Shown piece by piece: positions 15,818 through 27,851 of a stretch of DNA of 64,000 nt (position 1 is its first letter; every line of letters begins with the position of its first letter). Under the pieces are notes generated by a model. The model did no database searches. It saw nothing but the letters and a program-made list of their open reading frames with translations, and was not told where the DNA came from. A program made the position numbers and the translations under genes. Source of the DNA: Deltaproteobacteria bacterium (GTDB taxonomy: Bacteria; Myxococcota_A; UBA796; UBA2385); assembly GCA_016792625.1 (NCBI GenBank), contig JAEUKK010000074.1, forward strand, positions 1-64,000, given 5' to 3'.

Positions 15818-16867
15818 TCAGAAGCGCCCGCGCAGCCCCAGCGCGGGCCCGTTGCTGTCGATGATGATGGCGGCGTACTCGACGCCGATCCCGACGGCGA
15901 AGGTGGCGCCCGCGGCGATGACCAAGGTGTTGGTCAACGAGCGGTAGTGCTCGAGGTCTTTGGTCGTGCTCGCCTCGTCGAAGCTGCTGCGAGTCGCGAA
16001 GCTGGCCCCGTAGATGCCAGCGCTGCCCAGCGCGATGGCCCCGCCGGCGATCATCAGCGGGGTCTTGGCCTTGGGGCGCACCCGCTGGATCTTCTGGACG
16101 GCGTAGGGATCGCTGGGATCGGCGCGCACAGGGGTGTTCTTGTCGCCCTTCTTGCCTGTGGGCGCGACCGCGACCGCGCTGTCTTCGGCGCGCAGGTACT
16201 GCTCGGGGATGGCGTTGCCGTCGATGAGATAGACCTGCCGCACGGTGTTGTCGGCGCCGACCACCTGCAGCAAGTGGGGCCGGTCGGTGGTCGCGGCGGG
16301 CTTGGTCAGCGGCTTGCCGTCGAGGAAGAGCTTGCTGCCCGCGGGCTCGTTGAGCACCTTGCCGGCGAGGGCCACCTTGGCCTCGCCCGCCCGGTAGCGC
16401 TCGGCGAGGAAGGCCTCGCGGATGGGGTGGTCGGCGGGGAACTCGGTCACGTCCCACTCGTAGGCGGGGTTGAGCTCGAGGGCGACGCGGAACCACTTGG
16501 CGGCCACGGCGCGATCACCGGCGAGGAACTGGTAGGCGCCGACCATGCGGTAGGCGCTGGCGAAGACCTGGGGCTGCACCGGCGTGCGGATGCAGGGCAG
16601 GTTCTTCTCGAGGTTCTGGCCGGCGATCTTGAAGGCGTCTTCATCCAGCCGCCGTAGCGCGGCGTTCATGACGCTCAGATCGTTGATCAGCTCGGGCCCG
16701 GTGTAGGCGCGGGCGCACTCGGCGCGGGCCTCGGCGGGGGCCAGCGCGAGCCCGGCCGCGAGCGGGAGCAGCGGCAGGGCGGCAACGGCCAGCGTGCGCA
16801 AGCGGCCCAGCGTTCGCGACACAGGCAGGGCGGTCATCAGGGTCGGGCGGAGGTTCACGGGGGCCAT
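15818..16867 (-). CDS. exported TPR/PEGA-like protein with two C-terminal membrane helices
   Basis: 349 aa. The signal peptide ends LAPAEARA. The first third is a helical, TPR-like region with a paired Cys (AECARAYTG, LEKNLPCIRTP) and AYQFLAGDRAVAAKWFRVAL, a form common in myxobacterial proteins that assess vector-like inputs. A PEGA-like beta segment follows (GSKLFLDGKPLTKPA). Two hydrophobic helices near the C terminus (LMIAGGAIALGSAGIYGAS and LVIAAGATFAVGIGVEYAA) hold it in the membrane. Start 16867 gives a long signal; ATG 16837 is the alternative. Function unknown. It is the first gene of a pair with the downstream membrane protein. Confidence 0.68.
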   Translation of the reverse strand: MAPVNLRPTLMTALPVSRTLGRLRTLAVAALPLLPLAAGLALAPAEARAECARAYTGPELINDLSVMNAALRRLDEDAFKIAGQNLEKNLPCIRTPVQPQVFASAYRMVGAYQFLAGDRAVAAKWFRVALELNPAYEWDVTEFPADHPIREAFLAERYRAGEAKVALAGKVLNEPAGSKLFLDGKPLTKPAATTDRPHLLQVVGADNTVRQVYLIDGNAIPEQYLRAEDSAVAVAPTGKKGDKNTPVRADPSDPYAVQKIQRVRPKAKTPLMIAGGAIALGSAGIYGASFATRSSFDEASTTKDLEHYRSLTNTLVIAAGATFAVGIGVEYAAIIIDSNGPALGLRGRF

Positions 16868-16907
16868 CCTCTCGGCGGGGCGCGCGGCGCAGCGCGCCGA
16901 CCTCTGC

Positions 16908-16913
16908 AGGGTA
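16908..16913 (-). promoter_or_regulatory. putative -10 hexamer TACCCT
   Basis: GCTACCCT on the minus strand, 40 nt before the ATG at 16867, in the 122-nt gap after the carboxyltransferase gene. Confidence 0.22.
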
Positions 16914-16989
16914 GCAGGCGGGAGGGCCCGCGTTCTCAAGCCTTCTTCGGGGACAGCGCCAAGCACGCCATCCCCGTTGATGTGCGGGC

Positions 16990-18995
<2,006 letters not shown>

Positions 18996-18999
<4 letters not shown>

Positions 19000-20339
19000 G
19001 CGAGCAGGCGCTCCAGCTCCCGCTCGAGGAAGCGGGTGTCGTAGGCGCCCGACGCGAAGGTCGGGTGCCGAAGGATGCGCGCGTGGAGCGCGGCGGTCGT
19101 GGGCACGCCCTCGACCTCGAGGCCGTCGAGCGCGCCGAGCATGCGGGTGATCGCGGTCGGCCGGTCGGGCCCCCAGGCGATGAGCTTGGCGATCATGCTG
19201 TCGTAGTGGGGCGAGATGCGATCACCCTCGCGCAGGTGCGTGTCGACGCGCACGCCCTCGCCGGTGGGCAAGCGCAGGCGCGAGACCATGCCCGGCGTGG
19301 GCCGGAAGTTGGCCCCGACGTCCTCGGCGTTGATCCGGCACTCGATGGCCGCGCCGCCCGGGGCCCCGGCCACCGACAGGCCGGCGATGCCCTCGTTGGC
19401 CGCCACCCGCAGCTGCCACTCGACCAAATCTAAGCCGGTGACCGCCTCGGTGATCGTGTGCTCGACCTGCAGACGTGTGTTCATCTCCATAAACCATACG
19501 GATCCAGCGTCGTCTTGGAGCATCTCGACCGTGCCGGCGCCGCGGTAGCGCAGCTGCCCGCAGGCGGCCTCGACCTGGGCGATCGCCGCGGCCAGGGTCT
19601 GGGGCGCGAGCTGGGGGGCCGGCGTCTCTTCGATGAGCTTCTGGTGGCGGCGCTGCACCGAGCACTCGCGCGCGCCGAGCACCTTGACTTGGCCGCGCCC
19701 GTCGCCCATCAGCTGCAGCTCGATGTGCCGCCCGCGCTCGACGTAGCGCTCGATGTAGAGACCGGCGTCGCCAAAAGCGCCGGCCGCTTCGGCGCTGGCC
19801 TCGAGGTAGGCACTGGCGAGGGCCTCGGGCGCACGCACGATGCGCATGCCCCGCCCACCGCCGCCGGCCAGGGCCTTGAGCAGCACCGGGTAGCCGAGGC
19901 GCTCGGCCTCACGCTGCGCGTGATCAACGTCGCTGAGCACACCTTCGCCGCCGGGGATGGGGTGCAGGCCAAAACGCCGCATCGTGTCGCGGGCCAGCGC
20001 CTTGTCGCCCATCAGGCGCATCGAGAGCGGCCGCGGACCGATGAAGCTCACCCGGGCCGCCTCACAACGGGCCGCGAAGACGGCGTTCTCAGAGAGGAAG
20101 CCCCACCCCGGATGCACCGCCGCGCAGCGGGTGCGCAGGGCCGCGTCGAGGATGGCGTCTTGGTCGAGGTAGGGCCTGAGCCCGCCCAGAGTGACGACCT
20201 CGTCGGCGTCTTCGAGGTAGCCGAGCGCGCGGTCGGCCTCGCTGGCGATGGCCACGGCCTGGACGCCGAGGCGCCGCAGCGTGCGGAGGACGCGGGCGGC
20301 GACCTCCCCGCGGTTGGCGATGAGGACGCGCCGAAACAT
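18996..20339 (-). CDS. accC: biotin carboxylase subunit of an acyl-CoA carboxylase
   Basis: 447 aa, the length of a stand-alone biotin carboxylase. [20 protein letters not shown] is the N-terminal signature. The ATP-grasp glycine loop is [14 protein letters not shown]. Catalytic signatures [16 protein letters not shown] and ECRINAED are intact, as is [14 protein letters not shown]. It carboxylates biotin with ATP and bicarbonate. The partner chain encoded immediately downstream carries both the carrier and the transferase. The ATG at 20339 begins the conserved motif; the longer frame has no homology. There is no BCCP domain at its C terminus. The gene is divergent from an MBL hydrolase gene across a 197-nt region that contains a REP-like repeat. 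Confidence 0.92.
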
Positions 20340-20401
20340 GCGGAGGGCCTCGCTCCCGGCCGCGTGGGCCGGCCGGCGACAGAGATCGGGGAGGGTCAGG
20401 A

Positions 20402-20460
20402 GGAGCGGCTTCGCTCCAACATGGGGAGCGGCGGGCTGCGCCACCCGGAGGAGCCGCTCC
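20402..20460. repeat. REP-like cluster of GGAGCGGC half-sites
   Basis: GGAGCGGC occurs at 20402-20409 and 20425-20432, and its reverse complement GCCGCTCC at 20453-20460. The first copy also pairs with CGCTCC at 20412-20417 (GCTT loop), and the second forms a perfect 8-bp stem with the third. It lies in the divergent region between accC and the MBL gene. It could be a REP/REPIN element or an operator. Confidence 0.55.
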
Positions 20461-20536
20461 TACCCCGGCCCGACGGGCTCCACCAAGCGGCCGGGCGACC
20501 GCCGGCCGTGCTACGCGCGCCCGACCCGGAGGACCG

Positions 20537-21367
20537 ATGCTGCCCCTTCCCGTCGACCTGGCCTGCCCGCCCACCGATCCCGGCCCCGTCGCCGTCGAGC
20601 TCATCACCGCCGGCCAGATCACCAACGACTGGAAGCTGGTGGTCAACGACGGCACCACCGGCCCGGTCACCCTGCCCGCGACCGTCGGCGTGCTGCGCCA
20701 CCCCAAGGCCCTGATCACCGTCGACGCCGGCCTCGGGCAGAAGAACCGCGAAAAAGCGCAGCCGGGCTTCCCCATGCGCTGGGCCCGCGCCGACATGGAC
20801 GTGCCCGCCGGCGCCACGGTGGTCGAGCAGCTCGGCCGGGTGCCCGATCTCGTGCTGCTGACCCACATGCACTACGACCACATCGGCGGCCTGCTCGACA
20901 TGCCCGGCGTGCGCGCGTGGACCGGCGACGCCGACTGGTGGACCTACGGCGGCGGCAACCTCGGCTTCCCTCCCCGGCTCTTCCGCGACACGATCCAGTG
21001 GGAGCCGCAGGACTTCGAGGGCCCCGGCTCCGCCCAGATCCTCGGCCGGCCGGCCCAGGATGTGCTCGGCGACGCCTCGATCTGGTACCTCTCGCTGCCC
21101 GGCCACACCCCAGGCTCGGCCGCGGTCCTGGCCCGTGGCGAGAGCGGCCCCGTGCTCTTTATTGGCGACACGGGCTGGGTCGACAAGCACCTCGCCGACA
21201 GCATGCGCCCATGGGCGGTGTCGCTGTTCATCGACGCTCGAAAGGCCGACCACCGCGAGAGCTTGGCCTGGGCGCGGGCGATGAAGGCGCAGTGCCCGGG
21301 CCTGCGGGTGGTGACCGGCCACGAGCCGGCCGATCTCAAGCCGGTCCGGGCCCCCGCCGCGCAATGA
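20537..21367 (+). CDS. MBL-fold metallohydrolase
   Basis: 276 aa. The metallo-beta-lactamase fold has a full metal set: THMHYDHIGG (HxHxDH), GHTPGS, FIGDTGWVD and TGHE near the end. The arrangement resembles N-acyl-homoserine-lactonase-like and general MBL hydrolases, but the substrate cannot be told. No signal peptide is present, so it is cytoplasmic. GGAGG lies 8 nt before the ATG. The stop overlaps the next gene's start (ATGA). It is divergent from the acyl-CoA carboxylase genes, which might hint at acyl thioester or lactone hydrolysis, though this is only context. Confidence 0.88.
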   Translation: MLPLPVDLACPPTDPGPVAVELITAGQITNDWKLVVNDGTTGPVTLPATVGVLRHPKALITVDAGLGQKNREKAQPGFPMRWARADMDVPAGATVVEQLGRVPDLVLLTHMHYDHIGGLLDMPGVRAWTGDADWWTYGGGNLGFPPRLFRDTIQWEPQDFEGPGSAQILGRPAQDVLGDASIWYLSLPGHTPGSAAVLARGESGPVLFIGDTGWVDKHLADSMRPWAVSLFIDARKADHRESLAWARAMKAQCPGLRVVTGHEPADLKPVRAPAAQ

Positions 21368-22440
21368 GCCCGCCCCGCGCGAAGGCCCGGCTCCCCGCCC
21401 TCCTCGTCGGCCTCGTCGGCGCGCTGTCCTGCGGCGATGGCCCGCGCGGCGGCCCGGCCTGGTCGCTCGGCCCGGCCGAGGCCTGCGGCGCGGCGGCCCT
21501 GGTCTACGCCTACGACCCCGACGGCGACGGGATTGACGAGCTGGTGCGGGTCGAGGGTGAGCTTCGCGAAGGCACGCGGCTCGTGTGGTCGGGCGGCGCG
21601 GCCCCGCTGCCCGCGCACCCCCAGCGCGCCCTGGCCGTCGATCTCGACGGGGACGGCCGCCAGAGCCTGCTGCTCGCGGTCGGCGCAGGCCCCGGCGCGG
21701 CGGGGGCCCCCCTGCAGCTGCTCGAGCTTGGTCCCGCCGGGCTAGTCGAGCGCTGGCGGCACCCGGGCCCGCGCGGCCAGGCCACCGAGCTGCGGGCCGT
21801 CGGCGGCGAGGTCTTCCTCGCCCACTTTGACGATGAGCGCGCCGTGGTCGGCGGATTTTGGTCACCGGACGGCCTGCGCGCCCCCCAGCGCGCGCACATG
21901 GGGATGCGCCAGGCGCCCCTCGCCGACGGCCGGCGAGTCATCGGCAGGCTCTACGGCGAGGAGCCCCGCAGTGACGGTGATCTGCGCCTGCTCAGCCCCG
22001 ACGGCGCCGAGGCGCGCCTGCCCTCGCTGCGCGGGGTGCGCGCGCTCGCCGTGGCCAACCTTGACGAAGACGACGCTGAGGAGGTCATTGTCGGCGATGG
22101 CTGGCACGCCGAGTACGGCCAGCGGGCCCTCGCCCGCCTGCGCCTGCTCGACGGCCCCGACCTGAGCGAGGGGCGCACCATCGCCGTGATCGACGGCAGC
22201 TACGCTGTCTTGGACGTCACGCCCGTCGGAGCGGGCCCCGAAGCTTGCCTGCTCGTGCACGCCAGCCACAGCGCGTCCCTGCTCTGCCGCGACCCGCTCG
22301 GCTGGGCGGCGCAGCCGGTCGGCCCGCTGAGCGAGGCCGGGAACGTCGCGCTGCTGCGGCAAGCCGACGGGTTCGCCGTGGCCACGGCCGACGGTCAATG
22401 TCGGCTCCGTCCGCTTCGGCGCACGAGATCAACCGGATGA
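21364..22440 (+). CDS. secreted FG-GAP/VCBS-like repeat lipoprotein
   Basis: 358 aa. The ATG overlaps the MBL stop by 4 nt. The signal ends LVGALSCGDG, a loose lipobox. The body holds short calcium-loop-like motifs in propeller blades: YDPDGDGIDELVRVEG, AVDLDGDGRQSLLLAVG and AVANLDEDDAEEVIVGDG. These are the D-x-D-x-D loops of FG-GAP/VCBS beta-propellers. The last 15 residues are basic and do not look like a blade end; a frameshift near 22400 cannot be excluded. Likely an outer-surface binding protein. Confidence 0.7.
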   Translation: MSPPRAKARLPALLVGLVGALSCGDGPRGGPAWSLGPAEACGAAALVYAYDPDGDGIDELVRVEGELREGTRLVWSGGAAPLPAHPQRALAVDLDGDGRQSLLLAVGAGPGAAGAPLQLLELGPAGLVERWRHPGPRGQATELRAVGGEVFLAHFDDERAVVGGFWSPDGLRAPQRAHMGMRQAPLADGRRVIGRLYGEEPRSDGDLRLLSPDGAEARLPSLRGVRALAVANLDEDDAEEVIVGDGWHAEYGQRALARLRLLDGPDLSEGRTIAVIDGSYAVLDVTPVGAGPEACLLVHASHSASLLCRDPLGWAAQPVGPLSEAGNVALLRQADGFAVATADGQCRLRPLRRTRSTG

Positions 22441-22476
22441 CCCGCAGGGCTCTCCGCGCGCCGACCGCGTGGGTGT

Positions 22477-22482
22477 TAGCCT
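22477..22482 (+). promoter_or_regulatory. putative -10 hexamer TAGCCT
   Basis: GTTAGCCT lies 20 nt before the ATG of the next lipoprotein gene, in the 62-nt gap after the FG-GAP gene. The sequence matches the hexamer upstream of the AraC-type gene. Confidence 0.32.
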
Positions 22483-22502
22483 CCCCGCGCCGGAGTTCAG
22501 AG

Positions 22503-23390
22503 ATGCCCCACATCCCCTCAGCCTCCCTCCCCTCGCCCGCGGTGCTGGGCCTCGGGCTCGTCATCACCGCGCTCGCGCTCGTCGGCTGTGAGCCGGGCGG
22601 CGCCGACAAGCCGCAGGGGGGCGCGCGGGGCCGACGGGCCGCCGCCGCCGCCGCGAGCCCCGGGGCAGCGCCCGCGCCGGCCAAAGAAGCCGAAGCAGCC
22701 GAGGCGACAGCGGCCCCCGCCGCCGCGAGCGGCCGTCCGAGCGGGCCCACCGCCCCGCCCGACCCCGAAGAAGAGCTGGCCCAGTACGCCAACGATCCGC
22801 CGGGCACCCGCGGGGCCACCGTGCGCTGCCAAGCCGCGCCGCCTGAGCTCAGCCCCCGGTTCATGGCCGCTTGGTACACCTACAGCGACAAAGACAACCC
22901 GGGCTCGGTCACCAAGGGCTGCGAGATCGGCGCCAGCGACAGCATCCTTGAGGTGTTGGCCTTCGACGAGACCGACATCAGCCGCTGCGCCATCGGGTGG
23001 GAGGCCAACCTCGTCCCCGGCGCCGCCTACCCCTTCGCCGGCATGGGCGTGCGCCTGCGCGACGGCAACTTCGCCGACAGCGCCGGGCTCATCCTCGAGA
23101 CCCGGTCGAGCGGCAAGGCCGTTGACCTGCGCGCCGAGCTGGTGATGCGCGAGCAAGAGCTGCTGCAGTGCGGCGATGAGCGCGCCGCCCACTTCGGCGG
23201 CGGGGTGCGCTGCGACGGCAGCGGCCAGTGGCGCCGCCAAGAGCTGCGCTTTGACAAGCTCATCGCGACCTGGGGCAAGCCGCCCGCCCTGCGCCTCGAC
23301 GACATCGTGGCGCTGCACTTCCAGTCCAAGCCGGGTCACCTTGGCCCCATCGACTGCGACTTTCGCGTGATTGGCGTCATTCCGCGCTGA
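22503..23390 (+). CDS. lipoprotein with beta-sandwich (carbohydrate-binding-like) domain
   Basis: 295 aa. Signal with lipobox ALVGC. Residues 30-95 are an Ala/Pro/Glu linker, probably a cell-wall or surface spacer. Residues 110-295 form one domain (FMAAWYTYSDKDNPGSV, then CAIGWEANLVPG, FAGMGVRLRDGNFADSAG, ending IDCDFRVIGVIPR). The pattern of an N-terminal WYTYSD segment and a C-terminal strand resembles CBM11/CIA30-like beta-sandwich modules; this is inference. Five Cys may form disulfides. No catalytic motif was seen. It precedes icmF by about 100 nt but has no obvious tie to it. Confidence 0.66.
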   Translation: MPHIPSASLPSPAVLGLGLVITALALVGCEPGGADKPQGGARGRRAAAAAASPGAAPAPAKEAEAAEATAAPAAASGRPSGPTAPPDPEEELAQYANDPPGTRGATVRCQAAPPELSPRFMAAWYTYSDKDNPGSVTKGCEIGASDSILEVLAFDETDISRCAIGWEANLVPGAAYPFAGMGVRLRDGNFADSAGLILETRSSGKAVDLRAELVMREQELLQCGDERAAHFGGGVRCDGSGQWRRQELRFDKLIATWGKPPALRLDDIVALHFQSKPGHLGPIDCDFRVIGVIPR

Positions 23391-23416
23391 CTCGGGCAGC
23401 GGCGGCCCGCCCGCGA

Positions 23417-23422
23417 TAGGCT
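23417..23422 (+). promoter_or_regulatory. putative -10 hexamer TAGGCT for icmF
   Basis: CGATAGGCT lies 70 nt before the TTG start of icmF in the 102-nt gap. It matches the hexamer upstream of the receiver-kinase hybrid gene. Confidence 0.32.
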
Positions 23423-23492
23423 CGCGCTCCCCGCCCGCCGCGGGGCTGCGGGCCCCTCCGCTGGGGCCTGGGCCCCGCCCGAGGAGCCCGCT

Positions 23493-26400
23493 TTGTCGCC
23501 CAAGCCCGACGCCACGGCCGACGCGCCGTCCGGCCGCGCCCTGCGCCACCCCGTCCGCATCGTCACCGCCGCCAGCCTCTTCGACGGCCACGACGCGGCG
23601 ATCAACATCATGCGGCGCATCCTTCAGCAGGCGGGCGCTGAGGTCATCCACCTCGGCCACAACCGCTCGGTGCGCGAGATCGTCGACTGCGCCATTCAAG
23701 AAGACGCGCACGCGGTCGCCATCACCAGCTACCAGGGCGGCCACGTCGAGTACTTCAAGTACATGGTCGACCTCATCCGCGCGAGCGGCGAAGACATCAA
23801 GGTTTTTGGTGGCGGCGGCGGCACCATCCTCCCCAGCGAGATTGACGAGCTGCACGCCTATGGCGTCGACCGGCTCTACAGCCCCGACGACGGCCGGGCG
23901 ATGGGCCTGCAGGGCATGATCCTCGACCTGCTCCGCCGCTGCGACGTCGAGAAGCGCGGCGCAGAGGTCAACCCCGGCATTTGGGATGGGCTGGTCACCC
24001 GCGACCCCCGGGCGCTGGCCGCGCTGATCACCGTCGTCGAGACCCACCCCGAGGCCCGGGTCAGCGTGCGTGAGCGGGTCGGCGCGCTCCGGGCGGCGCA
24101 CGGGCGCACCATCCCTGTGTTGGGCATCACCGGCACCGGCGGCGCGGGCAAAAGTTCGCTCGTCGACGAGCTGCTGCGCCGCTACCTGCGCGACCAGCCC
24201 AACAAGACCGTGGCGGTGCTCAGCGTCGACCCCAGCCGCAAGCGCACGGGCGGCGCGCTGTTGGGCGACCGCATCCGCATGAACACCGTCGGCGACGCGC
24301 GGATCTACATGCGCAGCCTCGCCACCCGGCAGGCCAACCTCGCGCTCAGCGCGCATGTGCAAGACGCAATCGACCTATGTAAGGCGGCCGGCTTTGATTT
24401 GGTCATCGTCGAGACCAGCGGCATTGGCCAGTCCGACACCGAGATCATTGAGCACAGCGACGCTTCGCTCTATGTGATGACCTGTGAGTACGGCGCGGCG
24501 ACCCAGCTCGAAAAGATCGACATGCTCGACTTCGCCGACTTGGTCGCCATCAACAAATTCGACAAGCCAGGCAGCGAAGACGCCCTGCGCGACGTGCGCA
24601 AGCAGGTGCGCCGCAACCGCAACGCCTGGGAGCTGAGCGACGAGGCCCTGCCCGTGCTCGGCACGGTGGCCAGCCAGTTCGCCGACCCGGGCACCGACGC
24701 GCTCTACCGCCGCCTGATGGACCTGCTGGTCGACAAGACCGGCGCGCCGCTGCGCTCGGGGCTGGTGCCTGGGGCCGCGCGCGACCGGGCGCCGATCATC
24801 CCCGGGGCGCGGGTGCGCTACCTCGCTGACATCGCCGACAGCATCGGCAATTACAACCGCGAGCTGCTCGCCCAAGCCGAGATCGCCCGCGGCCTCTACC
24901 AGCTCGCCGGCGTGGTCCGGCTGCTGCGCGGCGAGGCGGGCCCCACCTCCCCTGCCCTGCTCACCGAGGCCCTGCCAACGGCCGACGACCCAGCCTCCGC
25001 CGCCTTGATCGCGCGTTTTGACGCGCTGCGCGAACAACTCCACCCCGCGCACAAGAAGGCGCTCGCCGCCTGGCCCAACTTGGCCGCGGCCTACCGCAGC
25101 GGCGTCTTGGCCTACACCGTGCGCGGCAAGCGCATTGAGCAGCCGCTGACCACCCAAAGCCTCTCAGGCTCAGCGATCCCGAAGGTCAGCCTGCCCCGTT
25201 TCCATGATTGGGGCGATCTGTTGGTCTGGTTGGGCCAAGAGAACCTGCCGGGCAGCTTCCCCTACGCGGCCGGCGTCTTCCCGCTGCGCCGGGCCGGCGA
25301 AGACCCCGCGCGTATGTTCGCCGGCGAGGGCGGCCCTGAGCGCACAAACCGCCGCTTCCACTTCCTCTCTCGGGGGATGCCGGCGCGCCGCCTGTCGACC
25401 GCATTTGACTCGGTCACCCTCTACGGAGAGGACCCTGACCACCGCCCCGACATCTTCGGCAAGATCGGCAACAGCGGCGTCAGCGTCGCCAACCTCGACG
25501 ACGCGAAGCGCCTGTACTCGGGCTTTGACCTCGCCCACCCGGCGACCAGCGTCTCGATGACCATCAACGGCCCCGCGCCGATTGTGTTGGGATTTTACCT
25601 CAACGCCGCGATCGACCAAGCCTGTGAGCGGTGGGTCGTCGAGAATGGCCTCGCTGAGACCGTCGATGCGCAGATCGCCGCCAAGTACGCCGCGCTGGGC
25701 CTTCCCCGCCCGACCTACGCGGGCGCCCTGCCCGAGGGCAACGACGGCCTCGGTCTGCGCCTGCTCGGGGTGAGCGGCGACGAGGTGGTGCCGCCCGAGG
25801 TCTACGCGCGCCTGCGGGCCGAGACCCTGCGGGCGGTGCGGGGCACCGTGCAGGCCGACATTCTGAAAGAGGACCAGGCGCAGAACACCTGCATCTTCTC
25901 GACCGAGTTCGCCCTGCGCATGATGGGCGATATCCAGGCGTGGTTCGTCGAGAATGACGTCAACAACTTCTACTCGGTGAGCATCAGCGGCTACCACATC
26001 GCCGAGGCGGGCGCGAACCCGATCACCCAGCTGGCCTTCACCCTGGCGAACGGCTTCACCTTCGTCGAGTACTACCTGAGCCGGGGGCTCAAGATCGACG
26101 ACTTCGCCCCCAACCTCAGCTTCTTCTTCAGCAACGGGATGGACCCAGAGTACGCGGTCATCGGTCGTGTGGCGCGGAAGATCTGGGCCAAGGCCATCAA
26201 GCACCGCTACGGCGGCGACGAGCGCAGCCAGAAGCTCAAATACCACATCCAAACCAGCGGGCGCTCGTTGCACGCCCAAGAGATCGCGTTCAACGACATT
26301 CGCACGACCTTGCAGGCCCTCTACGCCCTCTACGACACCTGCAACTCGCTGCACACCAACGCCTACGACGAGGCCATCACCACGCCGACCGAAGAGAGCG

Positions 26401-26939
26401 TGCGCCGGGCCCTCGCCATCCAGCTCATCATCAACAAAGAGCTGGGGCTCAACAAGAACGAGAACCCGCTGCAGGGCAGCTTCATCATCGAAGAGCTCAC
26501 CGAGCTGGTCGAGGCGGCGGTGCTGGCCGAGTTCCGCCGGATCAGCGACCGGGGCGGTGTTTTGGGTGCGATGGAGCGAATGTACCAGCGCGGCAAGATC
26601 CAAGACGAATCTCTGCTCTACGAGACCCAAAAACACACCGGCGAGCTGCCGATCATCGGCGTGAACACCTTCCTCGATCCCAAAGGATCGCCCACCATTA
26701 CCCCCGCCGAGGTCATCCGCTCCACCATCGAGGAGCGGGAGCGCGCCATCACCAACCGCGACGCACGCCAAGCGGCCGCGGCGGCCGAGGTGGAGCGCCG
26801 CCTCGCCGCGCTGCAGCAGACCGCGCTGTCCGGCGGGAACACCTTCGCCGCCCTGATGGAGGTGACCAAGGTCGCCACGCTGGGCCAGGTCAGCCGCGCG
26901 CTCTACGCGGTCGGCGGCCAATACCGGAGGAACATGTGA
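23493..26939 (+). CDS. icmF: fused isobutyryl-CoA mutase (B12 domain, MeaB-like GTPase, mutase)
   Basis: 1148 aa, starting at TTG with GAGGAG upstream. It interconverts isobutyryl-CoA and n-butyryl-CoA by an adenosylcobalamin radical rearrangement. Domain order: B12-binding ([13 protein letters not shown], lower axial ligand His33), G-protein chaperone ([10 protein letters not shown]-loop at 214-222), and the mutase TIM barrel from about 560. By eye alignment the two specificity positions are Phe596 (GVFPLRR) and Gln797 (DQAQNTCIF). Phe/Gln marks isobutyryl- rather than methylmalonyl-CoA mutases (Tyr/Arg). The built-in GTPase loads and protects the cofactor. PduO 10 kb upstream can supply that cofactor. 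The stop overlaps the start of an outer-membrane protein gene (GTGA). Confidence 0.95.
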   Translation: MSPKPDATADAPSGRALRHPVRIVTAASLFDGHDAAINIMRRILQQAGAEVIHLGHNRSVREIVDCAIQEDAHAVAITSYQGGHVEYFKYMVDLIRASGEDIKVFGGGGGTILPSEIDELHAYGVDRLYSPDDGRAMGLQGMILDLLRRCDVEKRGAEVNPGIWDGLVTRDPRALAALITVVETHPEARVSVRERVGALRAAHGRTIPVLGITGTGGAGKSSLVDELLRRYLRDQPNKTVAVLSVDPSRKRTGGALLGDRIRMNTVGDARIYMRSLATRQANLALSAHVQDAIDLCKAAGFDLVIVETSGIGQSDTEIIEHSDASLYVMTCEYGAATQLEKIDMLDFADLVAINKFDKPGSEDALRDVRKQVRRNRNAWELSDEALPVLGTVASQFADPGTDALYRRLMDLLVDKTGAPLRSGLVPGAARDRAPIIPGARVRYLADIADSIGNYNRELLAQAEIARGLYQLAGVVRLLRGEAGPTSPALLTEALPTADDPASAALIARFDALREQLHPAHKKALAAWPNLAAAYRSGVLAYTVRGKRIEQPLTTQSLSGSAIPKVSLPRFHDWGDLLVWLGQENLPGSFPYAAGVFPLRRAGEDPARMFAGEGGPERTNRRFHFLSRGMPARRLSTAFDSVTLYGEDPDHRPDIFGKIGNSGVSVANLDDAKRLYSGFDLAHPATSVSMTINGPAPIVLGFYLNAAIDQACERWVVENGLAETVDAQIAAKYAALGLPRPTYAGALPEGNDGLGLRLLGVSGDEVVPPEVYARLRAETLRAVRGTVQADILKEDQAQNTCIFSTEFALRMMGDIQAWFVENDVNNFYSVSISGYHIAEAGANPITQLAFTLANGFTFVEYYLSRGLKIDDFAPNLSFFFSNGMDPEYAVIGRVARKIWAKAIKHRYGGDERSQKLKYHIQTSGRSLHAQEIAFNDIRTTLQALYALYDTCNSLHTNAYDEAITTPTEESVRRALAIQLIINKELGLNKNENPLQGSFIIEELTELVEAAVLAEFRRISDRGGVLGAMERMYQRGKIQDESLLYETQKHTGELPIIGVNTFLDPKGSPTITPAEVIRSTIEERERAITNRDARQAAAAAEVERRLAALQQTALSGGNTFAALMEVTKVATLGQVSRALYAVGGQYRRNM

Positions 26940-27772
26940 GCCCGGCCCTCGCCCGAAACCTTCGCCAGCTTGGCCCGCTGTGCGTCATCTTCGGCGGTGT
27001 CGTGGTGGCCAGACCGTCCGCCGCCGGCGCGGCGCCGACGGTCCACGATGGGCTGTCCCCCCTGCAGGTGGGCGGTGTGGGCGAGGCCAGCGTCGGCCCC
27101 AAGCCAAGCGCAGCCAAGCCAAGCGCAGCCAAGCCAAGCGCAGCCAAGCCGAGCGGGGCAAAGGCCCCCACCAGGAAGCCGGGCCCCGGGCACAAGGCGC
27201 GGCGCTTCGAGCACAGCGTGCTGGTGCGGCCCGTGCGCTTGGTCTGGCCCGCCGCTGACCTCGCCTACCAAAAGAAGCTCTCTCCGGCCTGGTCGCTGGA
27301 CGCGGGCTTCACCGCCGGTCGCTACAGCCCCCTCTTCCTCAAGGTGGTGAGCGATCGCGTCGACGAGGCCCAGCTCACCGCGCCGATCGGCTTTCTGTCT
27401 GGCGAGCTTGGGGCTGCTTGGCACCCGAACCAGCGCTTCTACAAAGGTTTTCGCCTGGGTTTGGACGTCAAAGGTGTGCGCATGGCGACCACGGTGGCCG
27501 TGCAGTCCAGCGCCGAGGTGCGCACCGAGGCCGACGCGCTGCTCATCGGCGTCACGCCGCTGCTGATGACGGGGTACAAATACAGCTGGAGATCGGGCTT
27601 TACCCTCGATCTTCGGCTCGGCGCCGGCCCCTTCTTCACCCAAGCGCAGGCAAGCGGCACGACCACCGCGACCGTGGACGGGGCCGAGGTGGGCAGCGCC
27701 GAGGCGCAGCTCGAGAAGGCCTTCGCCTTACCTTGGGTCGCCAGCGGGATCGGCCTCGGCTGGAGCTTCTGA
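26936..27772 (+). CDS. outer-membrane beta-barrel protein with KPSAA repeats
   Basis: 278 aa. The GTG start overlaps the icmF stop (GTGA), so it is probably translated from the icmF message. The signal ends [11 protein letters not shown] linker contains three exact KPSAA repeats and a fourth variant. From residue 85 on, amphipathic strands alternate ([41 protein letters not shown]) and the chain ends GIGLGWSF with a terminal Phe, the BamA-recognised C-terminal signal of barrels. Probably a small 8- to 10-stranded barrel. Why it is coupled to a cytoplasmic mutase gene is unclear. Confidence 0.7.
   Translation: MSPALARNLRQLGPLCVIFGGVVVARPSAAGAAPTVHDGLSPLQVGGVGEASVGPKPSAAKPSAAKPSAAKPSGAKAPTRKPGPGHKARRFEHSVLVRPVRLVWPAADLAYQKKLSPAWSLDAGFTAGRYSPLFLKVVSDRVDEAQLTAPIGFLSGELGAAWHPNQRFYKGFRLGLDVKGVRMATTVAVQSSAEVRTEADALLIGVTPLLMTGYKYSWRSGFTLDLRLGAGPFFTQAQASGTTTATVDGAEVGSAEAQLEKAFALPWVASGIGLGWSF
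27101..27160 (+). repeat. 15-bp tandem repeat (three exact units plus one degenerate)
   Basis: AAGCCAAGCGCAGCC is repeated exactly at 27101-27115, 27116-27130 and 27131-27145; a diverged fourth unit follows to 27160. The units encode KPSAA in the linker of the barrel protein. Confidence 0.92.
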
Positions 27773-27851
27773 GGTCACCGCGCCGCCCTCCCCATCGAAC
27801 GACCAGTGCAAACCCAGGGTCCCTAGGGGCCCGAAGCCCGCCGGAGCGCCC

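Noticed and set aside
22380..22440. Frameshift at the end of the FG-GAP-like gene
   Set aside because: The last residues look basic and unlike a propeller blade, but no alternative frame restores a clear blade, so it is noted as doubtful only.
23391..23492. Cobalamin riboswitch before icmF
   Set aside because: The gap is only 102 nt and lacks the conserved B12 box.
25170..26921. 583-aa open frame on the minus strand
   Set aside because: Antisense to the mutase domain of icmF; no recognisable motif.
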